A DNA stretch of 23,270 bases from a virus, in IMG/VR virus record IMGVR_UViG_3300009506_000196, positions 1 to 23,270 of that record. One strand, given 5' to 3'. The position numbers and the translations under genes are program-made. Below the pieces are notes generated by a model, which was not told the origin of the DNA, made no database searches, and saw only the letters and a program-made list of their open reading frames with translations. Within the stretch, counting starts at the first letter, position 1; each line of letters begins with the position of its first letter. Positions 1 through 7,744 of this stretch are shown here, piece by piece.

Positions 1-237
1 TTCCGAATGGCGTCGGCTATCACGAAGATCGATGGTGAGCCCTGCTCCTTTATCGATGCTCAGAATTTTGTGTCGGGATTGAAGGCTCGTGACTCCCTGG
101 CTCTGAGAACAGATATGGAGATTCACCAGATCGGATATGATTTCACCTTTGATCGTGACTGCCCCGAATGTGGATGGGCGAATGAAGTGACGATGAACTT
201 CGATTTGGAAGAGTTTTTTCGACCCAAGCAGCCGTGA
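1..237 (+). CDS. T4 gp26-like baseplate hub / tail assembly chaperone, C-terminal part (5' truncated by the window)
   Basis: The frame is open to the left edge, so this is probably the last ~78 codons of a longer gene; the ATG at position 7 is likely internal. The visible part reads ASAITKIDGEP, then LKARDSLALR, then CPECG, and ends DLEEFFRPKQ. A helical segment followed by a CPxCG zinc ribbon and a terminal FFRP motif is the pattern I associate with phage proteins of the T4 gp26 type, encoded just before the tape measure gene and thought to act in hub assembly or as tape measure chaperones. Only one CxxC pair is visible, so any zinc site would need other ligands or a partner subunit. It ends four bases before the next ATG and may be joined to it by frameshifting (see findings). 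The family call rests on motif and position only. Confidence 0.6.
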   Translation, partial: FRMASAITKIDGEPCSFIDAQNFVSGLKARDSLALRTDMEIHQIGYDFTFDRDCPECGWANEVTMNFDLEEFFRPKQP

Positions 238-241
238 CATC

Positions 242-430
242 ATGGGTCTGTTCGGGGGATGGCTGCTCCCCATTGGCGATATACAACAGGTCCGAGTCAC
301 CATGTGGCTCTACGGTGGCATACCGCCGTATGAATTTGATCGGTTTCTGGTTCCCGAATATCGCTATTATTACCGCGAACTCGTGAAGAAACTGGAAGCC
401 GAAGCAAAGGCAATGAGCAAACGACGATGA
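242..430 (+). CDS. Small protein upstream of the tape measure gene, possible chaperone partner
   Basis: This 62-residue protein has an N-terminal half rich in Gly, Trp and Leu (MGLFGGWLLPIGDIQQ) and a C-terminal half that looks like a charged helix (YRELVKKLEAEAKAMSKRR). It sits between the gp26-like gene and the tape measure gene and overlaps the latter by ATGA. That is where many tailed phages encode the second part of a tail assembly chaperone. There is no convincing Shine-Dalgarno sequence directly before the ATG at 242, and its frame is open back to about position 197 inside the upstream gene. It may therefore be made by translational coupling, by a +1 frameshift, or both. No specific family is recognised. 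Confidence 0.55.
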   Translation: MGLFGGWLLPIGDIQQVRVTMWLYGGIPPYEFDRFLVPEYRYYYRELVKKLEAEAKAMSKRR

Positions 431-3378
431 ACGAACTGGTTTGGATCGTAAAGATCGACGATCAAACGTCGGCGGCATTGACGAAGATCACATCTTCGAT
501 CGATGCCTTTGTGCGTTCAATCGAGGATTCCATTGTCAGCCTGGGTAAAGTCTTCAAGACGTTCGACTCGTACATGATAAAATCGATTGAGCGAACCGAG
601 GGCTTTGCCGAGAGTCTACGTCGCGCATTTCAAATTCCGACTCCTTCGATGGGTGGATTCCAAGCTCCGGAAACTCCTGCCCCACAGGACATCACGTTTT
701 ATACTGAGGCAGAACTCGCTAAGCAACCAGCTATGGATATTGCCAGTGCATTTGAAGCAGCTGGCAAAGCTACGGGGCAAGCAGCAGCGGCTCAAGAGCA
801 GTACAATGAGAGTGTGAACCAGGGGACGAAAACCAATGATCAGGCAGCGAAGTCGGAAAATGTACGCCAGAGCTGGCTGAAGAAAACAACTAGCGGTCTC
901 AGGAAGTTCTTTGGCGTCCAGCAGAAGACGAATGCGGAAACCGCGAAGGGAAAGAAAGGAACGAAGGAACTTGGCCTGCTAGCGATGTTGACCGGTGGCC
1001 GCTTAGGAACGATGGCAGCCGGTCTTCGTGAAAATGCGATTGGCCTGGAAGATTTGGGAGTTTCCTGGAGCAAGGTCTATTCGATTATGCGGAAGCTCTC
1101 GATCGGATACATCTTGCAATCCCTGGTTAGAACCGGACTCCATGCTGCGCTTCGTATCAAAGATATGAACGATCAGCTCTTCATGACAATCCAGCAGAGC
1201 AGAGCGGTTGGGAGAGTCATTAACGATCTGCGTCGCGGAGCCGTCGAAATGGGTGTCAGCGTGGATGAGCTGGCAAAGATCGTAAAGTCGGGGACTCAAG
1301 TTTCCTTTCTTAATCGGAGCGTGGCTCAGGGAGAGCAGATTCTTCGGGACTATACACAAGCCACACTGGAAACGGCTCAAGCCACGGGTCTAAGCGCCGA
1401 GGCGATCAGCGGTCTCTACAAGCGGATCATCGGGGTCGGGGCGATTGCCGATGTCTCCAAGCTCCGAAACATTGGAAACGGAATCAAGTTCATTGCGGAT
1501 CAGTCCATGCTCAGCGCGGATGAAGTCTTGAATTTTACCAGTTCATTGGAAGATATGTTTTTGGTCGCCGGAAAGAATATGAATCGTTCCCAGGTCGAGG
1601 TGACAACCGATCTTCAAGCCATTGCTGGAGCACTGGGTGGAATTATCAAACCGGAGAAGATCGCTAATATCTTCACGCAACTAGGCGATGAAGTATCGAA
1701 AGGCATAGTCGGTCCGGTTACGAGCGCATTGGGCATTATGTCGGAGAAAGGCGTTGAGTCGATTCAGGATATGTTTCGGTCAGGTGATGTCCAAGGTATC
1801 ATGACCAGTTTTATCCAAGGTGTTCAACGAGTCGGTAAGGAAAGCACTCTTGTCTTGGACTCGATGGTTCAGAACAACGAGGCTCTGGGCCTAAGCTTCC
1901 GTGACGCGGCAAAGCTGGTCGATTTCAATGTCGGAAATATGAACGAGCTGATTCAGCGGCAACGGAGCGAGATTAAGCAGAATCAGATCACACAGGACGC
2001 AGCTTTGGCTCGTCAGAATCGTTTGACCCGCGCCTGGGAGCAGACACAGGATGCGCTCGCAGCTCTGTGGGAAGAACAGGGAATGCGTGTAGTCAAGATT
2101 CTTAATGAGTACATGATTCCAGCTATGGAATGGTTGATAAAGAAAGTTGATAGTCTGCGATCTTGGTGGAATGGTTTGAGCGATGATGTTCAAAAAAGCT
2201 ACGTGATTTGGGCCACGGCTGGACTTTTCATTTTCGGTTTCAGCGAGAAAATTGCTGGTCTAGTCGGAATCATTTCTACTGTCGGAGGTTGGATTGTCAA
2301 ACTTGGAAAGTGGTTAGGTCCGCTTCTATTGAGGATTCCAATGGTGGCTGGGTTGGTCAGCAAGCTAACCGTTGTTGCTGGCTATCTCGTTACAGGATTT
2401 GAAGCAGTTGTGGGGATATTGACTGGGCCTCTAGGAATTATTGCCGGTCTTGTCTTAGTCGGGGTCTACTGGGACGAAATTACAGCGAAGCTCCGAGAAT
2501 GGGCTCCGGAGAGCTGGGTCAGGAAGTGGGACAAACTTGTTGCTTTGTTTAACGAGACATTCCCGGAAGCGATTCAGTATGTTACGGACATATGGGAAGG
2601 CTTTAAGATTCTGTGGGCCGATTCGATGCAATATATTTCCAATGAGTTTTCTTTGTGGAAAGACAGCATTGTAAAATCTCTGAAAGATGCTTGGCCGACA
2701 ATTAAATCAACTCTTATGGAGTGGGGACAATGGATTTTGAAGTATAATCCGATTACGGGACCAATCCTTTTTATCATGGATAACTTCAAACCTCAGATTG
2801 AAAAAGCTCTTGATACGGTTTGGACCGCTATCAAAGGTTTCTTCGACAAGATCGAACGTTGGATTATGCGTCAGCCCTTTGTTCGAAAAATTATGGACTT
2901 TAGCGATAAGCTAACTGATTTCTTCGGCAAGGCAATCGATATTGTATTTGGGGAGGAGACAGTTACGGGTCCGGCAGGCAGAGCTCCAAAGACGGTTGGC
3001 GCTACTCCGGCTCCCCTGGGCGAACCGGAGCTGCAACCAAAGAATCTCAATCTCCAGGTTCCGGATAAGACTCCAGTGCTGATGGAGAAACCGGTTGTTG
3101 AATCAGTGGCTACTCCGCAGCGCGGTATGCCATCTCCGAAACCGATCAATGAGATCAGTATCGATGCTGATCTATCCGAGCTCTCCCCGAAGAAAACTAA
3201 TGATCTGCTCGATGAGCTTGTAACCCTGACGAAAAAGTCAAATGAGCTTCAGGAGCGTAGAGAGCGGATTTTGAAGAAACTGTCTGAGCCGACACGGGGA
3301 CGAGCAGCGGGGGGATCATCTTCGATGCCAGGATTGACCGAGAATGAACGCGCCGTACTAGCCGGAATGGGACAATAA
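427..3378 (+). CDS. Tape measure protein
   Basis: At 983 residues this sits right after the chaperone-like genes and before the baseplate hub genes, the standard place for the tape measure protein that sets tail length and is ejected through the tube. Residues 1-590 are mostly helical, polar and Gln/Ala rich. Residues about 593-682 hold several hydrophobic segments (for example ATAGLFIFGF and GPLGIIAGLVLVGVYW), as expected of tape measure proteins that later enter the host membrane. After a Trp-rich helical part, residues ~845-910 are rich in Pro, and residues ~916-955 form a charged likely coiled coil (KKSNELQERRERILKKL). I see no lysozyme or peptidase motif. At the usual ~1.5 angstrom per helical residue the length implies a tail of roughly 150 nm (inference). 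Its ATG overlaps the previous stop as ATGA. Confidence 0.9.
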   Translation: MNELVWIVKIDDQTSAALTKITSSIDAFVRSIEDSIVSLGKVFKTFDSYMIKSIERTEGFAESLRRAFQIPTPSMGGFQAPETPAPQDITFYTEAELAKQPAMDIASAFEAAGKATGQAAAAQEQYNESVNQGTKTNDQAAKSENVRQSWLKKTTSGLRKFFGVQQKTNAETAKGKKGTKELGLLAMLTGGRLGTMAAGLRENAIGLEDLGVSWSKVYSIMRKLSIGYILQSLVRTGLHAALRIKDMNDQLFMTIQQSRAVGRVINDLRRGAVEMGVSVDELAKIVKSGTQVSFLNRSVAQGEQILRDYTQATLETAQATGLSAEAISGLYKRIIGVGAIADVSKLRNIGNGIKFIADQSMLSADEVLNFTSSLEDMFLVAGKNMNRSQVEVTTDLQAIAGALGGIIKPEKIANIFTQLGDEVSKGIVGPVTSALGIMSEKGVESIQDMFRSGDVQGIMTSFIQGVQRVGKESTLVLDSMVQNNEALGLSFRDAAKLVDFNVGNMNELIQRQRSEIKQNQITQDAALARQNRLTRAWEQTQDALAALWEEQGMRVVKILNEYMIPAMEWLIKKVDSLRSWWNGLSDDVQKSYVIWATAGLFIFGFSEKIAGLVGIISTVGGWIVKLGKWLGPLLLRIPMVAGLVSKLTVVAGYLVTGFEAVVGILTGPLGIIAGLVLVGVYWDEITAKLREWAPESWVRKWDKLVALFNETFPEAIQYVTDIWEGFKILWADSMQYISNEFSLWKDSIVKSLKDAWPTIKSTLMEWGQWILKYNPITGPILFIMDNFKPQIEKALDTVWTAIKGFFDKIERWIMRQPFVRKIMDFSDKLTDFFGKAIDIVFGEETVTGPAGRAPKTVGATPAPLGEPELQPKNLNLQVPDKTPVLMEKPVVESVATPQRGMPSPKPINEISIDADLSELSPKKTNDLLDELVTLTKKSNELQERRERILKKLSEPTRGRAAGGSSSMPGLTENERAVLAGMGQ

Positions 3379-3380
3379 CG

Positions 3381-3875
3381 ATGGCTGACTACATCAACAA
3401 TCCGCATGGCCTGATTATCGATACGATTACAGCCGAAGTTCTGGAGTTTTTCTATTACAAGGAAATCCAGAACACGGTGACGGTAAACTACGAGAAGAAA
3501 TTTGTCCGTGGACGTTCTGAGCCGCACCAGCACTATTCGAACAATGGTCCGGATACGATAGCGATGAACATTTTCTTTGTAGCGTCCATGTTTCAAAGCG
3601 ATGGGGGCGTCTACGCGGATGCGGTTAATCAATGGGCCTTTTTCAAGTCCCTCCTCTTTCCCGATTATCTGGCAGGAGACTATATCCAGGGACCGCATAT
3701 GGTTCGACTGCGTCTGGGGGACTTATATGATGAGGAAGGAATTATCACGGAGTTCTCATCGACGTTGAAACCGCCGTTTGACCGAAATCATCTTCCGGGT
3801 CGAATCGAAGCCAATTTCGTTTTCGAACGCATCGGGGTTCCAAAGGGTTATAGCGATGTGAGGGTCGTGCTGTGA
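3381..3875 (+). CDS. Baseplate tail-tube initiator protein (CIS_tube / gp48-gp54 type)
   Basis: This 164-residue protein follows the tape measure gene after two bases. The order of its motifs matches the tube-initiator domain of phages and contractile injection systems. It has an N-terminal strand with an aromatic segment (VLEFFYYKEIQN), a conserved VRGRSEPHQHYSNNG turn at about residues 42-56 (the family usually has a G-R-S-x-P turn), a strand block (AMNIFFVASMF), a helix ending in SLLFPDYL, and a late strand block with RLRLGDLYDEEGIITEF and FVFERIG. In the family this protein forms the first ring on the hub, on which the tail tube polymerises. No LysM domain is present here; that role appears to lie in the next gene. 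The domain name is assigned from recalled pattern, not a search. Confidence 0.65.
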   Translation: MADYINNPHGLIIDTITAEVLEFFYYKEIQNTVTVNYEKKFVRGRSEPHQHYSNNGPDTIAMNIFFVASMFQSDGGVYADAVNQWAFFKSLLFPDYLAGDYIQGPHMVRLRLGDLYDEEGIITEFSSTLKPPFDRNHLPGRIEANFVFERIGVPKGYSDVRVVL

Positions 3876-4243
3876 GAACGCTTCCGCACAACTATCAGTT
3901 TCCCGCATTGCGGTTCAATGATACGGGAAACCGCTTGTTTCGACTCAACGCTTTGAGCCGATACAAAGATTTCGAGGTATTGGAATACAATGGGGACCAA
4001 ACGATCGAATCCTGGTATCCCGTAGAATTTGATGAGGAGTCAACGGATCGTGTCTACCAGATTACTGCCTTGGAAGAGCGCAGACCGGATTTGTTATGCT
4101 CCTCGATCTATAGCAGCACGGATTTGATCTGGTGGATTATTGCGATGCAGGAACGTATGATTGATCCCTTTTTGGAGATTATTCCCGGCTTAATGGTTCG
4201 TACTCCCTCAGCTACTCGTGTCTTTACGAGGTTGACCAGCTGA
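3872..4243 (+). CDS. Baseplate wedge protein, gp53-like (LysM-like fold)
   Basis: This 123-residue protein starts at a GTG that overlaps the previous stop (GTGA). Residues 70-102 read RRPDLLCSSIYSSTDLIWW then IIAMQERMIDPF, followed by PGLMVRTP. This is the signature of T4 gp53 and related LysM-like baseplate proteins, in which an R-PDLIA-x-x-Y segment leads into a WW-x-IA strand, a DP turn and a final G-x-x-L-x-x-P strand. In T4, gp53 links neighbouring wedges around the hub. Its place between a tube initiator and the hub gene agrees. It is shorter than T4 gp53 (about 196 residues). The GTG start is chosen because no closer in-frame ATG keeps the N-terminal strands. Confidence 0.78.
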   Translation: MRTLPHNYQFPALRFNDTGNRLFRLNALSRYKDFEVLEYNGDQTIESWYPVEFDEESTDRVYQITALEERRPDLLCSSIYSSTDLIWWIIAMQERMIDPFLEIIPGLMVRTPSATRVFTRLTS

Positions 4244-5637
4244 TGCCTCAGACTAATTTTCCGACCATTCATCTGACAATCAACGGCGAGGACTTTTCAG
4301 ACACTCCTCCCGAATATATCCAGGAGCTGATCTTCGAGGATTTGCAGGAGGGCGCATACTCTGTCGAAGTCTTGTTGCATGACAAAGAATTTACGCGGAT
4401 CGAAGATGCGATTCTTCGAGCCCCACAGAGCGGAAATCTCAGTGAGATCGTCGCTAGCTTTGGTTATACGATTGACGGAAAACTCTATAGCTCAGAACGT
4501 CTGCGTGTCTGTCCCTCGTACTATCTTCCTACATTCGGAGCGGGAGTCGATGCGCGACTCAGAGGTTATGCTTTTGGGGCGCAGTTCAACGTCGAATTTT
4601 CCGAGCCTTTGAACTTCGATAATGTGCCGTATCACGAAGTGGTGAAGACGTGTGCTCAAAAAATTTTGGGGGCCGATACACAAACCGATTGGATTCAGGA
4701 GACACGAGAAGGGCAGAACTATACGGGAAGTGTGGAGCCGTTCGGTAAAGTGATAAATTTTCTGAACGAGGACATCGTTCCATCCGCCGAGGACAAACAG
4801 GGAAATACGGGTTTCAAAGTAGGCTTCATCAAAAAGGGAGACGTACTCAGCTTCGGAACTCCTGAGTTCTTATTCGAGAAACGTCTGGAGGAAAAACAGG
4901 AAATTCCCACGTTTACGTGGTTGGCTGGAAAAGCGGATTCGGATGTCATCGAGTTTCGACCCGATTTCTCAGCGACTTCTCTGGGCAACTTTGCGGCACA
5001 CGGTTTGAAATGTGTGGGTTGGGACGCGATTCAGAAACGACAAGTTACGATCGCCGTCAATCCGACTTCCGCCGCATTGGAAAAGAAGACGGGTAAGTAT
5101 CTTGCCAAGGGGGCGGCAGCTGTTTCATTGGGTAAGGATGCGACAAATCAGAGTATCCAGGGAATCGGCACGGAACTACGAGAGCGCATCTTTGGAGCCA
5201 ACAGCTATGTTATCAATCCGAATACGTGGCTCTACGATTTGCTTTATGGGGAAGCCAAAACAAATGATGTTAGCGGACCCGAGTCGATTCCATATGCAGC
5301 TCGTCTATCCTTGACGCGGAACACTCTTGAAGAATTGCAGAGAGAAGCGTTCTGCCGCTGGCGACAGCTCTTCAATGTTTTACGAACTGCCACGCTAACG
5401 CTTAACGGATCGGAACGTACAGTTGATCTACGAGCCAATGATTTGGTCCGTGTGCTCATTTTGATTCCGAAGACGAATCAGGTCCATTGGTCGTCCGGAG
5501 TCTGGTGGATCAATAAGATACGACATGAGATGACATCGGACTATACGGTTACTTGCGAGCTGAAAAGGAATGCGAATGCCACAGGTATCCAACAGATTCC
5601 TGGTGGAGTCACATTCGTAGACCTGGAAGGTTTCTGA
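4243..5637 (+). CDS. Baseplate hub protein, gp27 / gpD-like
   Basis: This 464-residue protein lies between the gp53-like gene and the spike gene, joined to both by TGATG overlaps. The N-terminus (TIHLTINGEDFSDTPPEYI then DLQEGAYSVEVLLHDKE) has the strand pattern of the first domain of gp27, gpD and VgrG hubs. The C-terminus (LRANDLVRVLI then SGVWWINKIRHEMTSDYTV, CELKRNA) resembles the last hub domain, which typically ends in a K-x-x-H segment followed by paired strands and L-x-R. Hub trimers of this family join the tail tube to the spike. T4 gp27 is 391 residues, so this one is somewhat longer; a middle part at residues ~255-345 (Ala/Lys/Gly rich) may be an inserted loop. Identity of family is likely, details inferred. 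Confidence 0.72.
   Translation: MPQTNFPTIHLTINGEDFSDTPPEYIQELIFEDLQEGAYSVEVLLHDKEFTRIEDAILRAPQSGNLSEIVASFGYTIDGKLYSSERLRVCPSYYLPTFGAGVDARLRGYAFGAQFNVEFSEPLNFDNVPYHEVVKTCAQKILGADTQTDWIQETREGQNYTGSVEPFGKVINFLNEDIVPSAEDKQGNTGFKVGFIKKGDVLSFGTPEFLFEKRLEEKQEIPTFTWLAGKADSDVIEFRPDFSATSLGNFAAHGLKCVGWDAIQKRQVTIAVNPTSAALEKKTGKYLAKGAAAVSLGKDATNQSIQGIGTELRERIFGANSYVINPNTWLYDLLYGEAKTNDVSGPESIPYAARLSLTRNTLEELQREAFCRWRQLFNVLRTATLTLNGSERTVDLRANDLVRVLILIPKTNQVHWSSGVWWINKIRHEMTSDYTVTCELKRNANATGIQQIPGGVTFVDLEGF
5625..5630 (+). promoter_or_regulatory. Shine-Dalgarno sequence fixing the spike gene start
   Basis: GGAAGG lies six bases before the ATG at 5637, within the last codons of the hub gene. It supports 5637 over the upstream in-frame ATG at 5553, which would add 28 residues read from the hub gene in another frame. 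Confidence 0.7.
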
Positions 5638-7481
5638 TGGGTACGAATCAGGAAATTATCGATCAATACACGTCTGTTCGCTACGGTTTGTATCGTGGCA
5701 TTATTGAATCGACGAACGACCCGTTGAAGCTGGGTCGGGTTCAGGTTCGTATTCACGATATTCATGGGGATGAGACTCGGACTAGCCGTGAAGTTTTGCC
5801 CTGGGCCGAAGTCAATGAGATGTGGTGCGGCGGATATGATAGCGGTTCGTTCTCCCCCGGCTCTATGATTGTCGGCTCCGGTGTCTACATCGAATTTGAA
5901 AAGGGTCAGATCGATTGCCCCATTGTCATGGGAGCATATCGAGCCAGACCAGAGTTCGCTCAGGAGATGAGAACTGTTTCTGGACGCCGAACGACGGACC
6001 CCGATGAGGAGATCGATTCCAATGCCACCTGGATTCCCAGCGAAAAGCAAATCGAAACCCCAAAAGATGTCTACTTCAAAGGTGACGAAGAAGAAACCTT
6101 TGATGACACGATCCCGACGAAAACGGTCATCTTCAAATCACCGAAAGGCCACACCATCCTGGTCGAAGACAAAGACGGGGAAGAGTTCCTCCATATCATT
6201 GATAGGGCGGGTCAAGTCATTGAAATGAGCTGTGCGGTCGCATCAACTCCTGGTGAGGAAGAAGATGCGGTAGCTCCGAATGCGGCCAATGTGGAACAGC
6301 GCGGCATTCGATCTGCGCTTCGAGGAGACCAGCTCGATCCGAAGGCAATGGTTCCTGGACGTGCCAGAATCCGTTTGATTGATCTAGCGAATCAGGAGAT
6401 TACACTTGACGCGGAAGAGGGAAACGAGACGATACGTCTCCAGAATCGGAACCGGGAAGGGACCAAGTTCCAAACCATTGAGATGTCGATCAACGGTGGA
6501 GAGCCGGTCATACGGATTGAGGGTGCGAACGGTGACAAGATCGTCATCGATTCGGAGTCGCCAACACCAATTCTATTATTGGATCATTCCGGGAATGCGC
6601 TGGTTTTCGATGCGGACGCGAAACAGATTCGTGAGATTTCAAGTGGCGGCAAATCCGTGGAGATGGTCAGCAAGACCGAAGCACTCCAGGGCGATAAGCA
6701 GACGAGTGTCGGTGGCAATGAAGACCTGAATGTAACCGGCAACCGGATCGTTACGGTTGGCAACGATGATGTGCTCAGTGCCATCGGTAATTTGCAACGA
6801 TCAGTTGGTGGGGCTCTGAATACGACGATTTCATCCTTGCTTCTGGGAACTCCACCGACCCCGTTGAACTATGGCTATGATCTGCTGTTGTACGGTCCCG
6901 CATTATCTTTACCTCCTACGGGTCTGACCGATCTATTGAACTCTCATCGCATTCGAATCAATGAGGGAGACTTTGTTCGTCAGGTTACGAAGGGAAGTTG
7001 GAAGTTCCGAACGGCTGAGGGCGATTTCGATGTCGAAACGCTGCTGGGCGATCTGTTGTTCCATACGGCCCAGGGGAATGTCTCCCTGGTCGAAGATGCG
7101 GGAACGCTGAAGATCGAGGTTACTCCTCCAGGAAAATCCAAGGCAACGATTGAAGTCGATGCGAGTGGTGACATCCACCTGAATACGGGTCCGAACGATG
7201 TTCGTCTAGAACAGGCAACGGGGATCACGACGATTGAGGCAACAACGGTTGTGGTCAAATCGGATGACATCAATTTGAGTGGTCCGACTCAGACCGATTA
7301 TTGGATCGCATTTAACCAATGGGTCTCGATCTGGACAAATTGGTTTACCACCCAGTATCTAACTCATGTGCATACGAGCGCGGCTCCCGGAGTACCAACA
7401 AGTCCTCCAACTTTGGGGATTACTCCTCCAACATGGACTCCGGCTCGCAGTACTAAGATCAAAGGTAATCCTACCGGATAG
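5637..7481 (+). CDS. Baseplate spike protein, gp5 / VgrG-type OB-fold with beta-helical needle
   Basis: Start at ATG 5637 (614 residues) is preferred over an upstream in-frame ATG at 5553: it has GGAAGG six bases upstream, overlaps the hub stop as TGATG, and begins just before the conserved domain. Residues ~16-110 form the OB-fold of phage spikes (YRGIIESTNDPLKLGRVQVR, then LPWAEVN, GSMIVGSGVYIEFEKG and PIVMGAYR). Next come strand repeats typical of the triple-stranded beta-prism (for example QEITLDAEEGNETIRLQN, DLNVTGNRIVTVGND), then a Gly/Asp-rich shaft. Near the end THVHTSAAPGVPTSPP holds an H577-x-H579 pair; similar HxH motifs coordinate a metal ion at the tip of P2 gpV-type spikes. No lysozyme domain is present, unlike T4 gp5, so it probably punctures mechanically. 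Confidence 0.88.
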   Translation: MGTNQEIIDQYTSVRYGLYRGIIESTNDPLKLGRVQVRIHDIHGDETRTSREVLPWAEVNEMWCGGYDSGSFSPGSMIVGSGVYIEFEKGQIDCPIVMGAYRARPEFAQEMRTVSGRRTTDPDEEIDSNATWIPSEKQIETPKDVYFKGDEEETFDDTIPTKTVIFKSPKGHTILVEDKDGEEFLHIIDRAGQVIEMSCAVASTPGEEEDAVAPNAANVEQRGIRSALRGDQLDPKAMVPGRARIRLIDLANQEITLDAEEGNETIRLQNRNREGTKFQTIEMSINGGEPVIRIEGANGDKIVIDSESPTPILLLDHSGNALVFDADAKQIREISSGGKSVEMVSKTEALQGDKQTSVGGNEDLNVTGNRIVTVGNDDVLSAIGNLQRSVGGALNTTISSLLLGTPPTPLNYGYDLLLYGPALSLPPTGLTDLLNSHRIRINEGDFVRQVTKGSWKFRTAEGDFDVETLLGDLLFHTAQGNVSLVEDAGTLKIEVTPPGKSKATIEVDASGDIHLNTGPNDVRLEQATGITTIEATTVVVKSDDINLSGPTQTDYWIAFNQWVSIWTNWFTTQYLTHVHTSAAPGVPTSPPTLGITPPTWTPARSTKIKGNPTG

Positions 7482-7490
7482 GAGAAAACG

Positions 7491-7733
7491 ATGCCTCTCG
7501 TTCCAGCAGCATGTGCCGCAGCAATTAAAGCAACGGTCCAGACAGCGATGGGAACCTATTTCCCTCCTGATGCGAATAATCCGACTTTTTCCGCTGCGCA
7601 GCAAGAAGCTTTTGCAAATGCGGTGAGCGAGGGAATTGCCAATGGCTTGATTCCATATTTGCTTACTAACACGATTGTTGTTGGAACATGCCCGAGCGGC
7701 GGTGGTCCGCTGTCCGGTGGTCTGCTCACATAG
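7491..7733 (+). CDS. Small spike-adjacent protein, family not recognised
   Basis: This 80-residue protein has an Ala-rich N-terminus (VPAACAAAIKATVQTAM), a helix (QQEAFANAVSEGIANGL), a hydrophobic strand (IPYLLTNTIVVG) and a Gly/Ser/Pro-rich end (TCPSGGGPLSGGLLT). It follows the spike gene with the SD TAGGAG embedded in the spike stop codon and six bases before its ATG. Small proteins directly after gp5-type spikes are sometimes tip or PAAR proteins. This one lacks the PAAR motif and the histidine ligands expected of such tips, so that is not claimed. A structural or assembly role near the spike is the most that context allows. Confidence 0.7.
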   Translation: MPLVPAACAAAIKATVQTAMGTYFPPDANNPTFSAAQQEAFANAVSEGIANGLIPYLLTNTIVVGTCPSGGGPLSGGLLT

Positions 7734-7737
7734 GAGG
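7732..7737 (+). promoter_or_regulatory. Consensus Shine-Dalgarno of speD
   Basis: AGGAGG overlaps the TAG stop of the previous gene and lies seven bases before ATG 7745. This perfect site decides the speD start against an in-frame ATG at 7688 that would extend 19 codons into the upstream gene. Confidence 0.8.
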
Positions 7738-7744
7738 TCCGAGG

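Noticed and set aside
427-3378. Cell-wall hydrolase domain within the tape measure protein
   Set aside because: No lysozyme, SLT, NlpC or M23 motif is visible; the central part is hydrophobic helices.
5553-5636. N-terminal extension of the spike protein by 28 residues
   Set aside because: The extension is read through the hub gene in another frame, is rich in Arg, Cys and Trp, and lacks an SD. ATG 5637 has GGAAGG and a TGATG overlap.
5541-6050. A 169-codon open frame on the minus strand
   Set aside because: It is opposite the conserved OB-fold of the spike, and its sequence shows no recognisable features or SD.
7491-7733. PAAR-type spike tip protein
   Set aside because: Size and position fit, but the PAAR motif and the histidine/cysteine metal ligands are missing.
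7688-7744. N-terminal extension of SpeD by 19 residues
   Set aside because: Family proteins begin right at the LGRH motif, and the AGGAGG site is placed for ATG 7745.
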